Position numbers and translations under genes: made by a program. From positions 4,278,001-4,342,000 of the forward strand of contig AP024629.1 in assembly GCA_019670725.1 (NCBI GenBank): 64,000 nucleotides of DNA, given 5' to 3'. Source of the stretch: Alphaproteobacteria bacterium SO-S41. Its GTDB lineage: Bacteria > Pseudomonadota > Alphaproteobacteria > Micropepsales > Micropepsaceae. Shown here piece after piece: positions 44,512-53,935 of the stretch. Under the pieces are notes generated by a model, which saw only the letters and a program-made list of their open reading frames with translations, was not told the DNA's origin and made no database searches. The number at the start of each line of letters is the position of its first letter. Within the stretch, counting starts at the first letter, position 1.

Positions 44512-45915
44512 ATGTCATCCCACGACTACCACGTCGCCGATATCAAGCTGGCCGCCTTCGGCCGCAAGGAAATCGACCTCGCCGAAACCGAGATGCCGGG
44601 CCTGATGGCGACCCGCGAGGAATTCGGCAAGTCGCAGCCGCTGAAGGGCGCGCGCATCGCCGGCTCGCTGCACATGACGATCCAGACCGCCGTCCTCATC
44701 GAGACGCTGAAGGCGCTCGGCGCCGACGTGCGCTGGGTCTCGTGCAACATCTATTCGACCCAGGACCACGCCGCCGCCGCGATCGCCGAAGGCGGCACGC
44801 CCGTCTACGCCTATAAGGGCGAGACGCTGACCGAGTACTGGGACTACACCGCCAAGCTGTTCGACTGGCACGGCGGCGGCATGCCCAACATGATCCTGGA
44901 CGACGGCGGCGACGCCACCATGTTCGTCCATCTCGGCCTCCGCGCCGAGCAGGGCGACACGGCGTTCCTCGACACGCCCCATTCGGAAGAAGAAGAGATC
45001 TTCTTCGCGCTGCTGAAGAAGACGCTGAAGGCGAAGCCCCAAGGCTGGTTCGCCCAGCTCGCCGCCTCGATCAAGGGCGTCAGCGAAGAGACCACTACCG
45101 GCGTCAACCGCCTCTACCAGCTCGCGGCGCAGAACAAGCTGCTCTTCCCCGCGATCAACGTGAACGACAGCGTCACCAAGTCGAAGTTCGACAACCTCTA
45201 TGGCTGCCGCGAGTCGCTGGTCGACGCGATCCGCCGCGGCACCGACGTGATGATGTCGGGCAAGACGGCGTTCGTCGCCGGCTTCGGCGATGTGGGCAAG
45301 GGCTCGGCGGCGTCGCTGCGCCAGGCCGGCTGCCGCGTGCTCGTCTCGGAAGTCGATCCGATCTGCGCGCTGCAGGCGGCGATGGAAGGCTATGAGGTCG
45401 TGACGACCGAAGACGCGCTGACCCGCGCCGACATCTTCGTCACCGCGACCGGCAACAAGGACATCATCACGATCGAACACATGCGCGGCATGAAGGATCG
45501 GGCGATCGTCTGCAATATCGGCCACTTCGACAACGAGATCGATGTCGCGGGCCTCAAGAACTACAAGTGGAACAACATCAAGCCGCAGGTCGACGAGATT
45601 GAACTCGCGTCGGGCCGCCGCATCATCCTGCTGTCGGAAGGCCGTCTGGTGAATCTCGGCAATGCGATGGGCCACCCGTCCTTCGTCATGTCGGCCTCGT
45701 TCACCAACCAGACGATCGCGCAGATCGAGCTGTGGACCAACCCCGGCAAGTACGCCAAGCAGGTCTACACGCTGCCCAAGCACCTCGACGAGAAGGTCGC
45801 GCGCCTGCACCTCGAAAAGATCGGCGTGAAGCTGACGAAGCTTTCGACTTCGCAGGCCGACTATATCGGCGTGAAGACCGAAGGCCCGTTCAAGTCCGAT
45901 CACTACCGCTACTAG
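44512..45915 (+). CDS. ahcY: Adenosylhomocysteinase
   Basis: 467 aa, full length. It hydrolyses S-adenosylhomocysteine to adenosine and homocysteine in the methyl cycle. NAD-binding [14 protein letters not shown], the adenosine-site [13 protein letters not shown], and C-terminal [11 protein letters not shown] and SDHYRY are present. A conserved neighbour of the ChvGI/PTS cluster. A possible operator lies upstream and a terminator follows. Confidence 0.97.
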   Translation: MSSHDYHVADIKLAAFGRKEIDLAETEMPGLMATREEFGKSQPLKGARIAGSLHMTIQTAVLIETLKALGADVRWVSCNIYSTQDHAAAAIAEGGTPVYAYKGETLTEYWDYTAKLFDWHGGGMPNMILDDGGDATMFVHLGLRAEQGDTAFLDTPHSEEEEIFFALLKKTLKAKPQGWFAQLAASIKGVSEETTTGVNRLYQLAAQNKLLFPAINVNDSVTKSKFDNLYGCRESLVDAIRRGTDVMMSGKTAFVAGFGDVGKGSAASLRQAGCRVLVSEVDPICALQAAMEGYEVVTTEDALTRADIFVTATGNKDIITIEHMRGMKDRAIVCNIGHFDNEIDVAGLKNYKWNNIKPQVDEIELASGRRIILLSEGRLVNLGNAMGHPSFVMSASFTNQTIAQIELWTNPGKYAKQVYTLPKHLDEKVARLHLEKIGVKLTKLSTSQADYIGVKTEGPFKSDHYRY

Positions 45916-45950
45916 CAGTTCCGCCTGCGGGCGGAGGGGGCGATGGGAAG

Positions 45951-45980
45951 CGCCGGTCCATGGGGCCGGCGTTTTCTTTT
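45951..45980 (+). terminator. ahcY terminator
   Basis: CGCCGGTCC-ATG-GGGCCGGCG stem (one G-T pair) followed by GTTTTCTTTT. Confidence 0.85.
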
Positions 45981-46018
45981 GGGCGATTGTGAGTGTCCGT
46001 CCTTCCACCTATCCCGTT

Positions 46019-46100
46019 CGTCATGGCCGCCCTTGAGGCGGCCATCCATGTCAGCGGCGCGCGCCCCTGCTGGATGGCCGGGTCAGGCCCGGCCATGACG
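46019..46100. repeat. Palindromic intergenic repeat, copy 1
   Basis: 82 bases. Left arm CGTCATGGCCGCCCTTGAGG... and right arm ...GGTCAGGCCCGGCCATGACG are imperfect inverted repeats, each with its own internal hairpin. It is nearly identical in the arms to copy 2 at 62539-62619, but the central segment is in the opposite orientation. Lies just after the ahcY terminator. Confidence 0.85.
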
Positions 46101-46278
46101 ATGAAGTGAGGAATGGAAATTAAAGCCCCGCTCCATCCCCTCCGCCCGGCGCCTGCCCGACAATCGTTAACCAAATAGCTGGGGACTCTTTCGCGGCGAG
46201 TCTTGCGCGCTTATCGTGACGGGGGGACGATTCGCGCGGCGGCGGGCGACGCGGATCGCCGAGGGCAACACAGTACCA

Positions 46279-48750
46279 ATGACGAATCCGGCGACGCGAT
46301 GGCTGCGGCGGCGCAGGGGGATTCCCCTGGCGGCCAGCCTCTATGCGTCCACCTTCCTGCAGAGCGCGGTCGCTCAGGAGACGCGCAGTCCCTTCGATCC
46401 CGGGTCCTATGTCGGACCGCTGGCGGCGATCGGGCTGATCGCGCTCGCCGTCGCCGGCGTCCTCTTCGCGATCGGCGCGATGCAGCGCTCGCGGGCCCGC
46501 GAGCAGCGCTTGAGCGGCGAACTCGCGGCGGCGCGACGCAGCGCGGCGGAACGGAGCGCTTTGCTCCTCTCGACCGACACCCCGCTTTATCTCTATCCGA
46601 CCGGCGCGGCGCGCCCGCGCATCTTCGGGCCCGACCAGGGCCGGCTGGAGCGCGTGCTGCGCGGCCCCGACGGGCTCGCGCTCGCCGAGGCGATCAAGCG
46701 GCTGCGGGCAAGCGGCGAGCCCTTCACCATGCAGGTCAACGACGCGCAGAGCGGCCTCCTCAAGGCGCGCGGCCGGGCGGCGGGGCGCGAGACCGCGATC
46801 TTCCTGGAAAGCGCCGACGACAGCGGCGAGCGCCACGCGCCGGCGCCGGAAGTCTCGACCGACGATCTGCGCCTGCGCGGTCTCTTCGACGCCATCCCCC
46901 TGCCGCTGGCGGCGCGCGCCAAGGACGGCAAACTGATCTACGCCAACCCCGCCTATGCCGAGGCCGCCGGCGCGGCGAGCCCGGCCGCCGCCATCGCGGC
47001 GCAGGCGAAGCTGTTCTCCGACGAACCCGCGCTCGCGGAATCCGCGATGTCCGCGGGCAGCCCCGTCACCGAACGGCGCTTCGCGGTCATCGGCGGCCAG
47101 CGCCGTGCGCTGGAAGTGACCGCCGCACCGGCGGGCGACACGGTGGCGATCGCCGTCGCCGACGAGAGCGGCGCGGCCGAAGCCCGCGACAAGCTGCAGC
47201 GCCATATCGGCGCCTATGAGGAGACGCTCAACCGCCTGAAGACCGCGGTCGCGGTGTTCGGCGCGGATCAGAAGCTCTCGTTCTACAACAAGGCCTATGT
47301 CGATCTCTGGCGGCTCGATCCCACCTGGCTCGCGATGCGGCCGTCGGAAGGCGAGATTCTGGAGCGGCTGCGCGAGGCGCGGCTGGTGCCGGAGGAAAAG
47401 AGCTTCGCGGCCTTCAAACGGGCGCGCGCCGAACTCTATGCCTCGATGACCGCGCCGCAGGAGGAGATCTGGCACCTGCCCGACGGTACGACGCTGCGCA
47501 TCGCGGGCCAGCCCCATCCGTTCGGCGGCCTTCTCTATCTCTACGAGGACATGACCGAGCAGCTCAGCCTCGAGCGCCGCTATAACGACCTTTTCAACGT
47601 CCAGCGCTCGACCCTCGACCACCTGCACGAAGGCGTCGCCTTCTTCGGTACGGACGGACGGCTGAAGCTGTGGAACGTTGCCTTCGCCGATCTCTGGGGC
47701 CTCGAGCCGCACCAGCTGGAAAACGAGCCGCATTTCGAGAAGGTGGCTTTGCTCTGCGCCGCGCTCGGCGGCGACGGCGCGGACTGGGACAAGGTACGCG
47801 GCCAGGTGACGGGCGCGGCCGAGCGCACCGAGATCAGCGGCGACATGGAACGCAGCGACGACGTCACGCTGCGCTATGCCGCCGTCCCGATGCCCGACGG
47901 CGCGACGCTGATGAGCTTCGTCGACATGACCGACGCGGTGCGCGCCGAACAGAGCCTCTTGGAAAAGAACGAAGCGCTCGTCACTGCGGCGCGGCTGAAG
48001 ACCGACTTCATCGGCCACGTCTCCTACCAGCTCATCGTGCCGCTGACCTCGATCATCGGCTTCACCGAAGCCGTGCAGGCCGGCATTGCCGGGCCGCTGA
48101 ACGCCAAGCAGGACGAATATCTCGGCAGCGTGCTCGCCGCCTCCGCCGAGCTGAAGACCCAGATCGACAACATGGTCGATCTCGCGGCGATCGATGCGGG
48201 GGAACTCAAGCTCGATCTCCATCCGATCGAGCCGGTGGAGTTCCTGACAAACCTCAAATCGATGGTTCAGGAACGCTGCAACAAGGCCGGGTTGGAGCTC
48301 GTGATGATCGCGCCCGACGATCTCGGCACGCTGATCGCCGACCCCGCACGCATGAAGCAGGTGATGTTCAACCTGCTGACCAACGCCATCACCTACACGC
48401 CGTCAGGCGAAAAGATCGAGTTCGGCGCGGCGGCGGAAGGCGCGGGCCTGCGCTTCTGGGTGCGCGACACCGGCCCCGGTTTCGAACCCGAACAGCAGGC
48501 GCGCGCCTTCGAGCGTTTCGAGAGCAGCCGGGTCGGCGAGGCGCCGCGCGGGCCGGGCCTCGGCCTCGCGCTGGTGCGCTCGATCGTGCAGCTCCATGGC
48601 GGCTGGGTGTCGCTCAGGTCCCGCAAGGGCGAAGGCACGGAGGTGACGTGCCATCTGCCGCGCTCGGGGGAGTCCCCGGCCCTGCCGGGCTTTGAGGGCT
48701 TCGGCGATACCGTGTTGACGCCGCCGGCCATCGACAGCTTCGAACCTTGA
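46279..48750 (+). CDS. divL: DivL-like PAS sensor with Tyr at the phospho-acceptor position
   Basis: 823 aa from ATG 46279 (GAGGGC about 12 bases before; a GTG at 46216 would add 21 residues). Membrane helix at about 46-66. Several PAS-like regions run from about 200 to 560. HisKA region: GHVSYQLIVPLTSI, where Tyr583 stands where kinases have His. ATP boxes NLLTNAITYTP, DTGPGF and GPGLGLALV are intact. DivL of Caulobacter has this same Tyr substitution and modulates the CckA-CtrA phosphorelay with DivK. Orthology is supported by the gene order ahcY-divL with tsaE further on. Kinase activity is doubtful. Confidence 0.85.
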   Translation: MTNPATRWLRRRRGIPLAASLYASTFLQSAVAQETRSPFDPGSYVGPLAAIGLIALAVAGVLFAIGAMQRSRAREQRLSGELAAARRSAAERSALLLSTDTPLYLYPTGAARPRIFGPDQGRLERVLRGPDGLALAEAIKRLRASGEPFTMQVNDAQSGLLKARGRAAGRETAIFLESADDSGERHAPAPEVSTDDLRLRGLFDAIPLPLAARAKDGKLIYANPAYAEAAGAASPAAAIAAQAKLFSDEPALAESAMSAGSPVTERRFAVIGGQRRALEVTAAPAGDTVAIAVADESGAAEARDKLQRHIGAYEETLNRLKTAVAVFGADQKLSFYNKAYVDLWRLDPTWLAMRPSEGEILERLREARLVPEEKSFAAFKRARAELYASMTAPQEEIWHLPDGTTLRIAGQPHPFGGLLYLYEDMTEQLSLERRYNDLFNVQRSTLDHLHEGVAFFGTDGRLKLWNVAFADLWGLEPHQLENEPHFEKVALLCAALGGDGADWDKVRGQVTGAAERTEISGDMERSDDVTLRYAAVPMPDGATLMSFVDMTDAVRAEQSLLEKNEALVTAARLKTDFIGHVSYQLIVPLTSIIGFTEAVQAGIAGPLNAKQDEYLGSVLAASAELKTQIDNMVDLAAIDAGELKLDLHPIEPVEFLTNLKSMVQERCNKAGLELVMIAPDDLGTLIADPARMKQVMFNLLTNAITYTPSGEKIEFGAAAEGAGLRFWVRDTGPGFEPEQQARAFERFESSRVGEAPRGPGLGLALVRSIVQLHGGWVSLRSRKGEGTEVTCHLPRSGESPALPGFEGFGDTVLTPPAIDSFEP

Positions 48751-48762
48751 GCTGCCGCTAGG

Positions 48763-49236
<474 letters not shown>

Positions 49237-49260
49237 TCATCCATATTGCGTAGAGTATGC

Positions 49261-49923
49261 ATGACCCCGCCAACCGTCTGCGTTGTTGACGACGATCCAT
49301 CGATGCGCGACGCGCTCGACAGTCTTCTGCGGTCCATCGGCCTCAATGTCGAACTGTTCCGCTCGCCCGGCGATTTCCTGGCGCGTCATCGTCCCGCAGC
49401 GCCCGAATGCCTCGTCCTCGATGTCCGCATGCCCGGGATGAGCGGGCTCGATTTCCAGCGCCGCCTGACCGAAGACGGCAACGACATCCCGATCGTCTTC
49501 ATCTCAGGCCACGCCGACGTACCCATCGCGGTGCAGGCGATGAAAGCGGGCGCGATCGAGTTCCTGACCAAGCCGTTCCGCGAACAGGACCTGCTCGACG
49601 CCATCCAGAACGCGCTCGACCGCGACCGCCAACGCCGCGCCTCGCTGGCGCACGACGCCGTCATCCACGCCGCCTATAACCGCCTGACGGCGCGCGAGCA
49701 GGAGGTCATGGGCCTCGTCGTCGCGGGCCAGATGAACAAGCAGATCGCGGGGCGCCTCGCGCTCAGCGAGGTCACCGTGAAGATGCATCGCGGCCGCGTC
49801 ATGCGGAAGATGAGCGCCATGTCGATCGCCGATCTGGTGCGCATGGCCGACCGCCTGGCGCTGTCGCTGCCGACGCCGCTGCCCGTCGCGGCCCCGCTCA
49901 GGGCGACGAGCGCGGGATCGTAA
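49261..49923 (+). CDS. FixJ/LuxR-type response regulator
   Basis: 220 aa. Receiver: Asp-Asp-Asp near 11 (VVDDDPS), phospho-acceptor LVLDVRMPGMSG, Thr/Ser switch FISGHADV and Lys in LTKPFREQD. LuxR helix-turn-helix: LTAREQEVMGLVVAGQMNKQIA, SEVTVKMHRGRVMRKM. The start ATG 49261 is chosen over 49171. Its end overlaps the 3' end of the opposite-strand kinase by 26 bases; probably its cognate partner. Confidence 0.9.
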   Translation: MTPPTVCVVDDDPSMRDALDSLLRSIGLNVELFRSPGDFLARHRPAAPECLVLDVRMPGMSGLDFQRRLTEDGNDIPIVFISGHADVPIAVQAMKAGAIEFLTKPFREQDLLDAIQNALDRDRQRRASLAHDAVIHAAYNRLTAREQEVMGLVVAGQMNKQIAGRLALSEVTVKMHRGRVMRKMSAMSIADLVRMADRLALSLPTPLPVAAPLRATSAGS

Positions 49924-51292
49924 ACGACATCCGTGTACCGCGCGGCGTCAGCCGGGTCGCGGCGATGCGCCCGCCATGCGCCTGCACGATGGTCTGGCAG
50001 ATCGCGAGGCCAAGCCCCATGCCGCTCGGCTTCGTCGTATAGAACGCCTCGAACAGGCGCGCCGCGCTTTCCGTGCTGAGCCCTTCGCCGCGATCCTCGA
50101 CCGCGAATTCGACGGCGTCCGCGCCCTCGCCCTGCACGGCGATGCGGATGGGCCGCGCGCCCTGCGGCTGGCCGTGGCTCGCCTCGATCGCGTTGAGCAC
50201 GAGGTTGATGACGACCTGCTGGATCTGCACGCGGTCGGCGGCGACGGCCGGCAGGTCCGGCGCATAGTCGACGGTGAGCTGCGCGCCCTGGGCCAGCGCC
50301 TCGCTCTGCATGATCGTCCTGATATCCTCGACGAGGCCGCGCGGCTCGACGGCGGTACGCACCGTCTTGCCGCGCTGCAGGAGATCGCGCATCGAGATGA
50401 CGATCTCGCTGGCGCGCGAGGCGTCCTTGATGATGCGCTCGTTCAGGATCTGCGCCTCGTGCACCACCGGTTCGGCGCGGGCGAGCCAGTTGATGCTGGC
50501 ATTGCCGCTGGTGATGATCGCCGACAGCGGCTGCTTGATCTCGTGCGCGATCGAGGCGGCGAGCGCGCTGATGGTGAGCGAGCGGTTGATATAGGCGAGC
50601 TCCAGCCGCGCGGCGGCGAGTTCGCTCTCGATGCGCGCGCGATCCTCCGACGCGGCAAGCTCCGCCTCCGCCCGGGCGCGCGAGGCGAGATGCATCTCGC
50701 GCCGCGTCGCGACATTGTAGAGCATGGCGATCAGCGTCATCTGCAGCAGCGCGGCGGCGATCAGCACGTCGAATTCGGGCATGCCGAAATGGAGGTCGCG
50801 ATAGATCGCGTAAGGCGCCAGCGCGACGAGCGACAGGCAGAAGATGACCGAGGAGATCACCAGCGCGATATGCGGGCGGAAGACGCCGGCATTCTGCACA
50901 TACATCACGATCAGCCAGGGCAGCCAAAGCAGGACGCGGATCGTCGCGCCGCCTTCCCAGAAATTGTTCAGCGTGCAGCCAAGGATGAAGAGCAGCGTGA
51001 TCGTCTGGGCGATGAGCCAGGTGATGAAGTGGCGTTTCACCCCGACCACCGCGATCGTCGCCGTCGCGGTCAGCAGCGCGGCGATGAGCGCGAGATTGAG
51101 CCAGATCTCCATCGAGCTCGGCGCATCGGGCCGCGCCGAAACGAACAGATTGTAGAGCGTGGCCGCGATCAGCATCACGGTCACGAAGCCCCGGCTGAAA
51201 CGCGTGGTGCCGGCCGGCGCGCGGCGCCACTCGTCGATCTTGTGGAGATCCAGCGTAAGCCTGGACAGCCCCTCCACCTCTACGTTCGTCAT
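49898..51292 (-). CDS. Membrane sensor histidine kinase, probable partner of the FixJ regulator
   Basis: 464 aa from ATG 51292 (an ATG at 51367 is possible). Six hydrophobic helices (residues about 35-210) form a membrane sensor. A coiled coil (RARAEAELAASEDRARIESELAA) leads to HisKA (SIAHEIKQPLSAI) and the ATPase (NLVLNAIEASHGQ, EDRGEGLS, GMGLGLAICQTI). The sensor is unlike known MASE or PutP modules, so its signal is unknown. Convergent with and overlapping the FixJ regulator gene. Confidence 0.85.
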   Translation of the reverse strand: MTNVEVEGLSRLTLDLHKIDEWRRAPAGTTRFSRGFVTVMLIAATLYNLFVSARPDAPSSMEIWLNLALIAALLTATATIAVVGVKRHFITWLIAQTITLLFILGCTLNNFWEGGATIRVLLWLPWLIVMYVQNAGVFRPHIALVISSVIFCLSLVALAPYAIYRDLHFGMPEFDVLIAAALLQMTLIAMLYNVATRREMHLASRARAEAELAASEDRARIESELAAARLELAYINRSLTISALAASIAHEIKQPLSAIITSGNASINWLARAEPVVHEAQILNERIIKDASRASEIVISMRDLLQRGKTVRTAVEPRGLVEDIRTIMQSEALAQGAQLTVDYAPDLPAVAADRVQIQQVVINLVLNAIEASHGQPQGARPIRIAVQGEGADAVEFAVEDRGEGLSTESAARLFEAFYTTKPSGMGLGLAICQTIVQAHGGRIAATRLTPRGTRMSFTIPRSSP

Positions 51293-51527
51293 TCGCCCCG
51301 TATGCCCGTTCTCGTCTGGACCCGCAGCCATCGGCGCAATGACCGCGATTGTCGATCCGGTCAGCATGTTAGCGTTAACGGCACCGCATAAGCGCCCTAT
51401 ACAAAGGTATGCCCGGTCCAGCCGAGAGTTGACTAGGCACGGACGAGGGATCGCCGCATCGTGACGGCGGAATGATCGGGGTTATTCCTTGTACTGACGA
51501 ACGGCCTGTCCCCCCGGTCTGATTCAG

Positions 51528-52082
51528 ATGTCAGCTGCTTTACCTGCGTCCCTGCGCTCCGATCATTCCTCCAATCCCTTCGCGCAGCTGACTGTCCTCG
51601 TCATCGACGGGCAGAAACCGATGCGCCGCTTCCTCGGCGAGCTGCTTGGCGACATGGGCGTGCAGCGCGTCATCACCGAAGGCAGCTGCGAGGCCGCGCT
51701 GGCGCGGCTGGGCGGGCCGGTGCCGATCGGCCTCGCGCTGGTCGACGCAGCGGTCGAGAGCATGGACGGCATCCAGTTCACGCAGCAGGTGCGCCAGGTC
51801 TTCACCGGCGCGCGCCGCGCCCTGCCCATCGTGCTGATGATGACACTGCCGACCGCCGGGCGGATCTGCGAGGCGCGCGATGCGGGGGTCAACGACATCA
51901 TGCTGAAGCCGGTCTCGATCCGCAGCCTCGGCGCGAAGCTGACCCAGGCCGTATCGGGCGCGCGGCCGTTCATCGACAGGCCCGCCTATGTCGGCCCCGA
52001 CCGGCGGCGCGGCCCGCGCCCCGATTATCGCGGACCCCTGCGGCGTCTCGGCGACGGCGTGCGCAGCAACATCTACGTCTAG
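51528..52082 (+). CDS. Atypical receiver-domain protein with basic tail
   Basis: 184 aa. Receiver-like: VLVIDGQKPMRRFL replaces the usual Asp-Asp pair (one Asp remains), the phospho-acceptor candidate is Asp in LVDAAVESMDG, Lys in MLKPVS is kept. The C-terminal tail YVGPDRRRGPRPDYRGPLRR is basic; no recognised DNA-binding domain. Likely a stand-alone signalling or adaptor protein. Follows the kinase divergently and ends at a terminator. Confidence 0.78.
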   Translation: MSAALPASLRSDHSSNPFAQLTVLVIDGQKPMRRFLGELLGDMGVQRVITEGSCEAALARLGGPVPIGLALVDAAVESMDGIQFTQQVRQVFTGARRALPIVLMMTLPTAGRICEARDAGVNDIMLKPVSIRSLGAKLTQAVSGARPFIDRPAYVGPDRRRGPRPDYRGPLRRLGDGVRSNIYV

Positions 52083-52087
52083 AACCT

Positions 52088-52130
52088 GCGGGAGCCCCAA
52101 CCTGCGAGAACAGTGGGGTTCCCGCCTTTT
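52088..52130 (+). terminator. Rho-independent terminator
   Basis: Stem GCGGGAGCCCC (52088-52098) with GGGGTTCCCGC (52115-52125), one G-T pair, then TTTT. Confidence 0.8.
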
Positions 52131-52135
52131 CTTCC

Positions 52136-53350
52136 TCAGCTCATGAAGCTCTTCATGGGCACCGCGAGATCGGCGAGGCGGGCGGGATCGACCGTCTTGT
52201 TCTGCGCGATCATCATGCGGCCGATCATGTATTCCGGCGCCGCATTGATCGCATCGACCGCCGCCACCGCGCCGTTCCGCAGATAGAACGCCGCGAACTT
52301 GCGCGTCGCGGGATCGCCGCGCAGCACGACCTCGTCCTCGGGCTGCGAGATCCCGGCGATCTGCAGCTTCAGCTCATACTGGTCCGACCAGAACCACGGC
52401 ACGTCGTCATAGGGCTTCGGCTTGCCGACGATCGCGAGCGCCGCGGTCTTCGCCTGCTCGATCGCGTTGTGCACGGATTCGAGGCGCAGGCGGCGGCCGA
52501 GCAGTTTGCTCGGCAGGTTGGCGCAGTCGCCGGCGGCATAGACATTGGGGTCGCTGGTGCGCGCGAACTCGTCGACCACAATGCCGTTCTCGCAGACGAG
52601 ACCGGCGCTCTGGGCGAGCGCCTGTTCGGGCAGGATGCCGATGCCGGCGATGACGAGATCGGCGACGAGATCATCGCCCGCGTTCTTGACGACGATCTGG
52701 CCGCCCTCGCCCGCCTCGAAACCGTGCACGCCGGTCGAGGTGAGGATGGTGACGCCGGCCGCGTGGTGCACCTCCTGGAAGAAGTCCGACATCAGCTTCG
52801 AGGTCACGCGCTGGAGGCAGCGCTCCATCGCCTCGACCACGGTGACCTTCAGCCCGCGCTTGGCGGCGACCGCGGCGGTTTCCAGCCCGATATAGCCGCC
52901 GCCGACGATGACGAGATGCTTGCCCGGTTCGAAATGCGGGCGGATCGCGTTCACGTCGGCGATGCCGCGCAGATAGAAGATCCCCGGCAGCTCGGCGCCC
53001 GGCACGGTCAGCTTGCGCACCCGGCTGCCGGTCGCGAAGACCAGCGTCTCGTAGGGAAAGCTGTCGCCATTGGCGAGCGTCACCGTCCTGGGGCCAAGAT
53101 CGACGGCCTCGACCCGGCCACCGAGCACCAGGGTCGTGTCGGCCTGGGCGTAGAATTCCGGCGGCTTGATGTAGAGCCGCTCCTCCTCCAGCTCGCCGGA
53201 GAGGAATTTCTTCGAAAGCGGCGGGCGCTGATAGGGCGGATAGGCCTCGTCGCCGATCACGGTAATGGGCTGGGCATAGCCTTCCGCGCGCAGGCTCGCC
53301 ACGAGCTGCGAGGCCGCCTGGCCGGCGCCAATCACCACGGTTCCCGACAT
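52136..53350 (-). CDS. Ferredoxin/rubredoxin reductase-like FAD oxidoreductase
   Basis: 404 aa. FAD motif VVIGAGQAASQLV (1-20), PPYQRPPLSKKFL, NAD motif VIVGGGYIGLETA near 150-165, and ATG-SRV and GDCANLPS of the second FAD motif. A C-terminal reductase extension follows. It transfers electrons from NAD(P)H to a ferredoxin; the 2Fe-2S ferredoxin 3 kb upstream is a plausible partner (inference). GAGGGT precedes the ATG. Divergent from tsaE. Confidence 0.9.
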   Translation of the reverse strand: MSGTVVIGAGQAASQLVASLRAEGYAQPITVIGDEAYPPYQRPPLSKKFLSGELEEERLYIKPPEFYAQADTTLVLGGRVEAVDLGPRTVTLANGDSFPYETLVFATGSRVRKLTVPGAELPGIFYLRGIADVNAIRPHFEPGKHLVIVGGGYIGLETAAVAAKRGLKVTVVEAMERCLQRVTSKLMSDFFQEVHHAAGVTILTSTGVHGFEAGEGGQIVVKNAGDDLVADLVIAGIGILPEQALAQSAGLVCENGIVVDEFARTSDPNVYAAGDCANLPSKLLGRRLRLESVHNAIEQAKTAALAIVGKPKPYDDVPWFWSDQYELKLQIAGISQPEDEVVLRGDPATRKFAAFYLRNGAVAAVDAINAAPEYMIGRMMIAQNKTVDPARLADLAVPMKSFMS

Positions 53351-53455
53351 GCTCAGACCCTCACCAAAAAGCGCGCGAACCTGCCGGATCGGAGCCGCGG
53401 AATCAACGTCCGCGACGGCGTTGCCCCCTCTCGCCCCATCGGGCACAAGACGCAA

Positions 53456-53935
53456 ATGCAGGCGGCGATTCACAACGGGGCAGCGGAGCTGAAGCTGCCG
53501 GGGCTCGACGCCGTGGCGCGGCTGGGCGCGGCGATCGCGGCGCGGCTGCAACCCGGCGATGCCGTGGCGCTGCGGGGCGACCTGGGCGCGGGCAAGACGA
53601 CGCTGGCCCGGGCGATCCTGACAGCCCTCGGCCACGAAGGCGAAGTGCCCTCGCCCACTTTCACGCTGGTCCAGGGCTACGACCTGCCCGGCCTCACCGT
53701 TGCGCATATGGACCTCTATCGCCTGAAGCAGCCCGAAGAGATCGTGGAACTCGGCTTCGACGATGCGCTGGCGCAGGGCGCAGCGCTGATCGAGTGGCCG
53801 GAGATGGCGGAAGACTACATGCCCGACGAACGGCTGGACGTGATCCTGACGGCGGAACCGGAACGGCGGGCCACGCTGGCCGGCCATGGACGCTGGGCAG
53901 GGCTCGCCCCCCTCATCGCCAACGAGGCGGCATGA
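53456..53935 (+). CDS. tsaE: tRNA threonylcarbamoyladenosine biosynthesis ATPase TsaE
   Basis: 159 aa. P-loop GDLGAGKTTLAR (42-53), PSPTFTLVQGY, MDLYRL and IEWPEMAEDYMP are the family motifs. It acts with TsaB and TsaD on t6A tRNA modification. It starts a tightly coupled operon: its stop overlaps the next ATG (ATGA). Confidence 0.95.
   Translation: MQAAIHNGAAELKLPGLDAVARLGAAIAARLQPGDAVALRGDLGAGKTTLARAILTALGHEGEVPSPTFTLVQGYDLPGLTVAHMDLYRLKQPEEIVELGFDDALAQGAALIEWPEMAEDYMPDERLDVILTAEPERRATLAGHGRWAGLAPLIANEAA

Larger units (their letters stand above)
45916..46278. other. 363-base spacer between ahcY and divL
   Basis: Contains the ahcY terminator (45951-45980), a palindromic repeat (46019-46100), and a TTAACC half-site (46167-46172, CtrA-half-box type) before the DivL-like gene. 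No further gene seen. Confidence 0.7.

Noticed and set aside
44515-46008. 497-aa minus-strand open frame opposite ahcY
   Set aside because: Shadow of ahcY; extends across its terminator.
46120-48222. 700-aa minus-strand open frame opposite divL
   Set aside because: Arg-rich shadow of the histidine kinase; no homology hallmarks.
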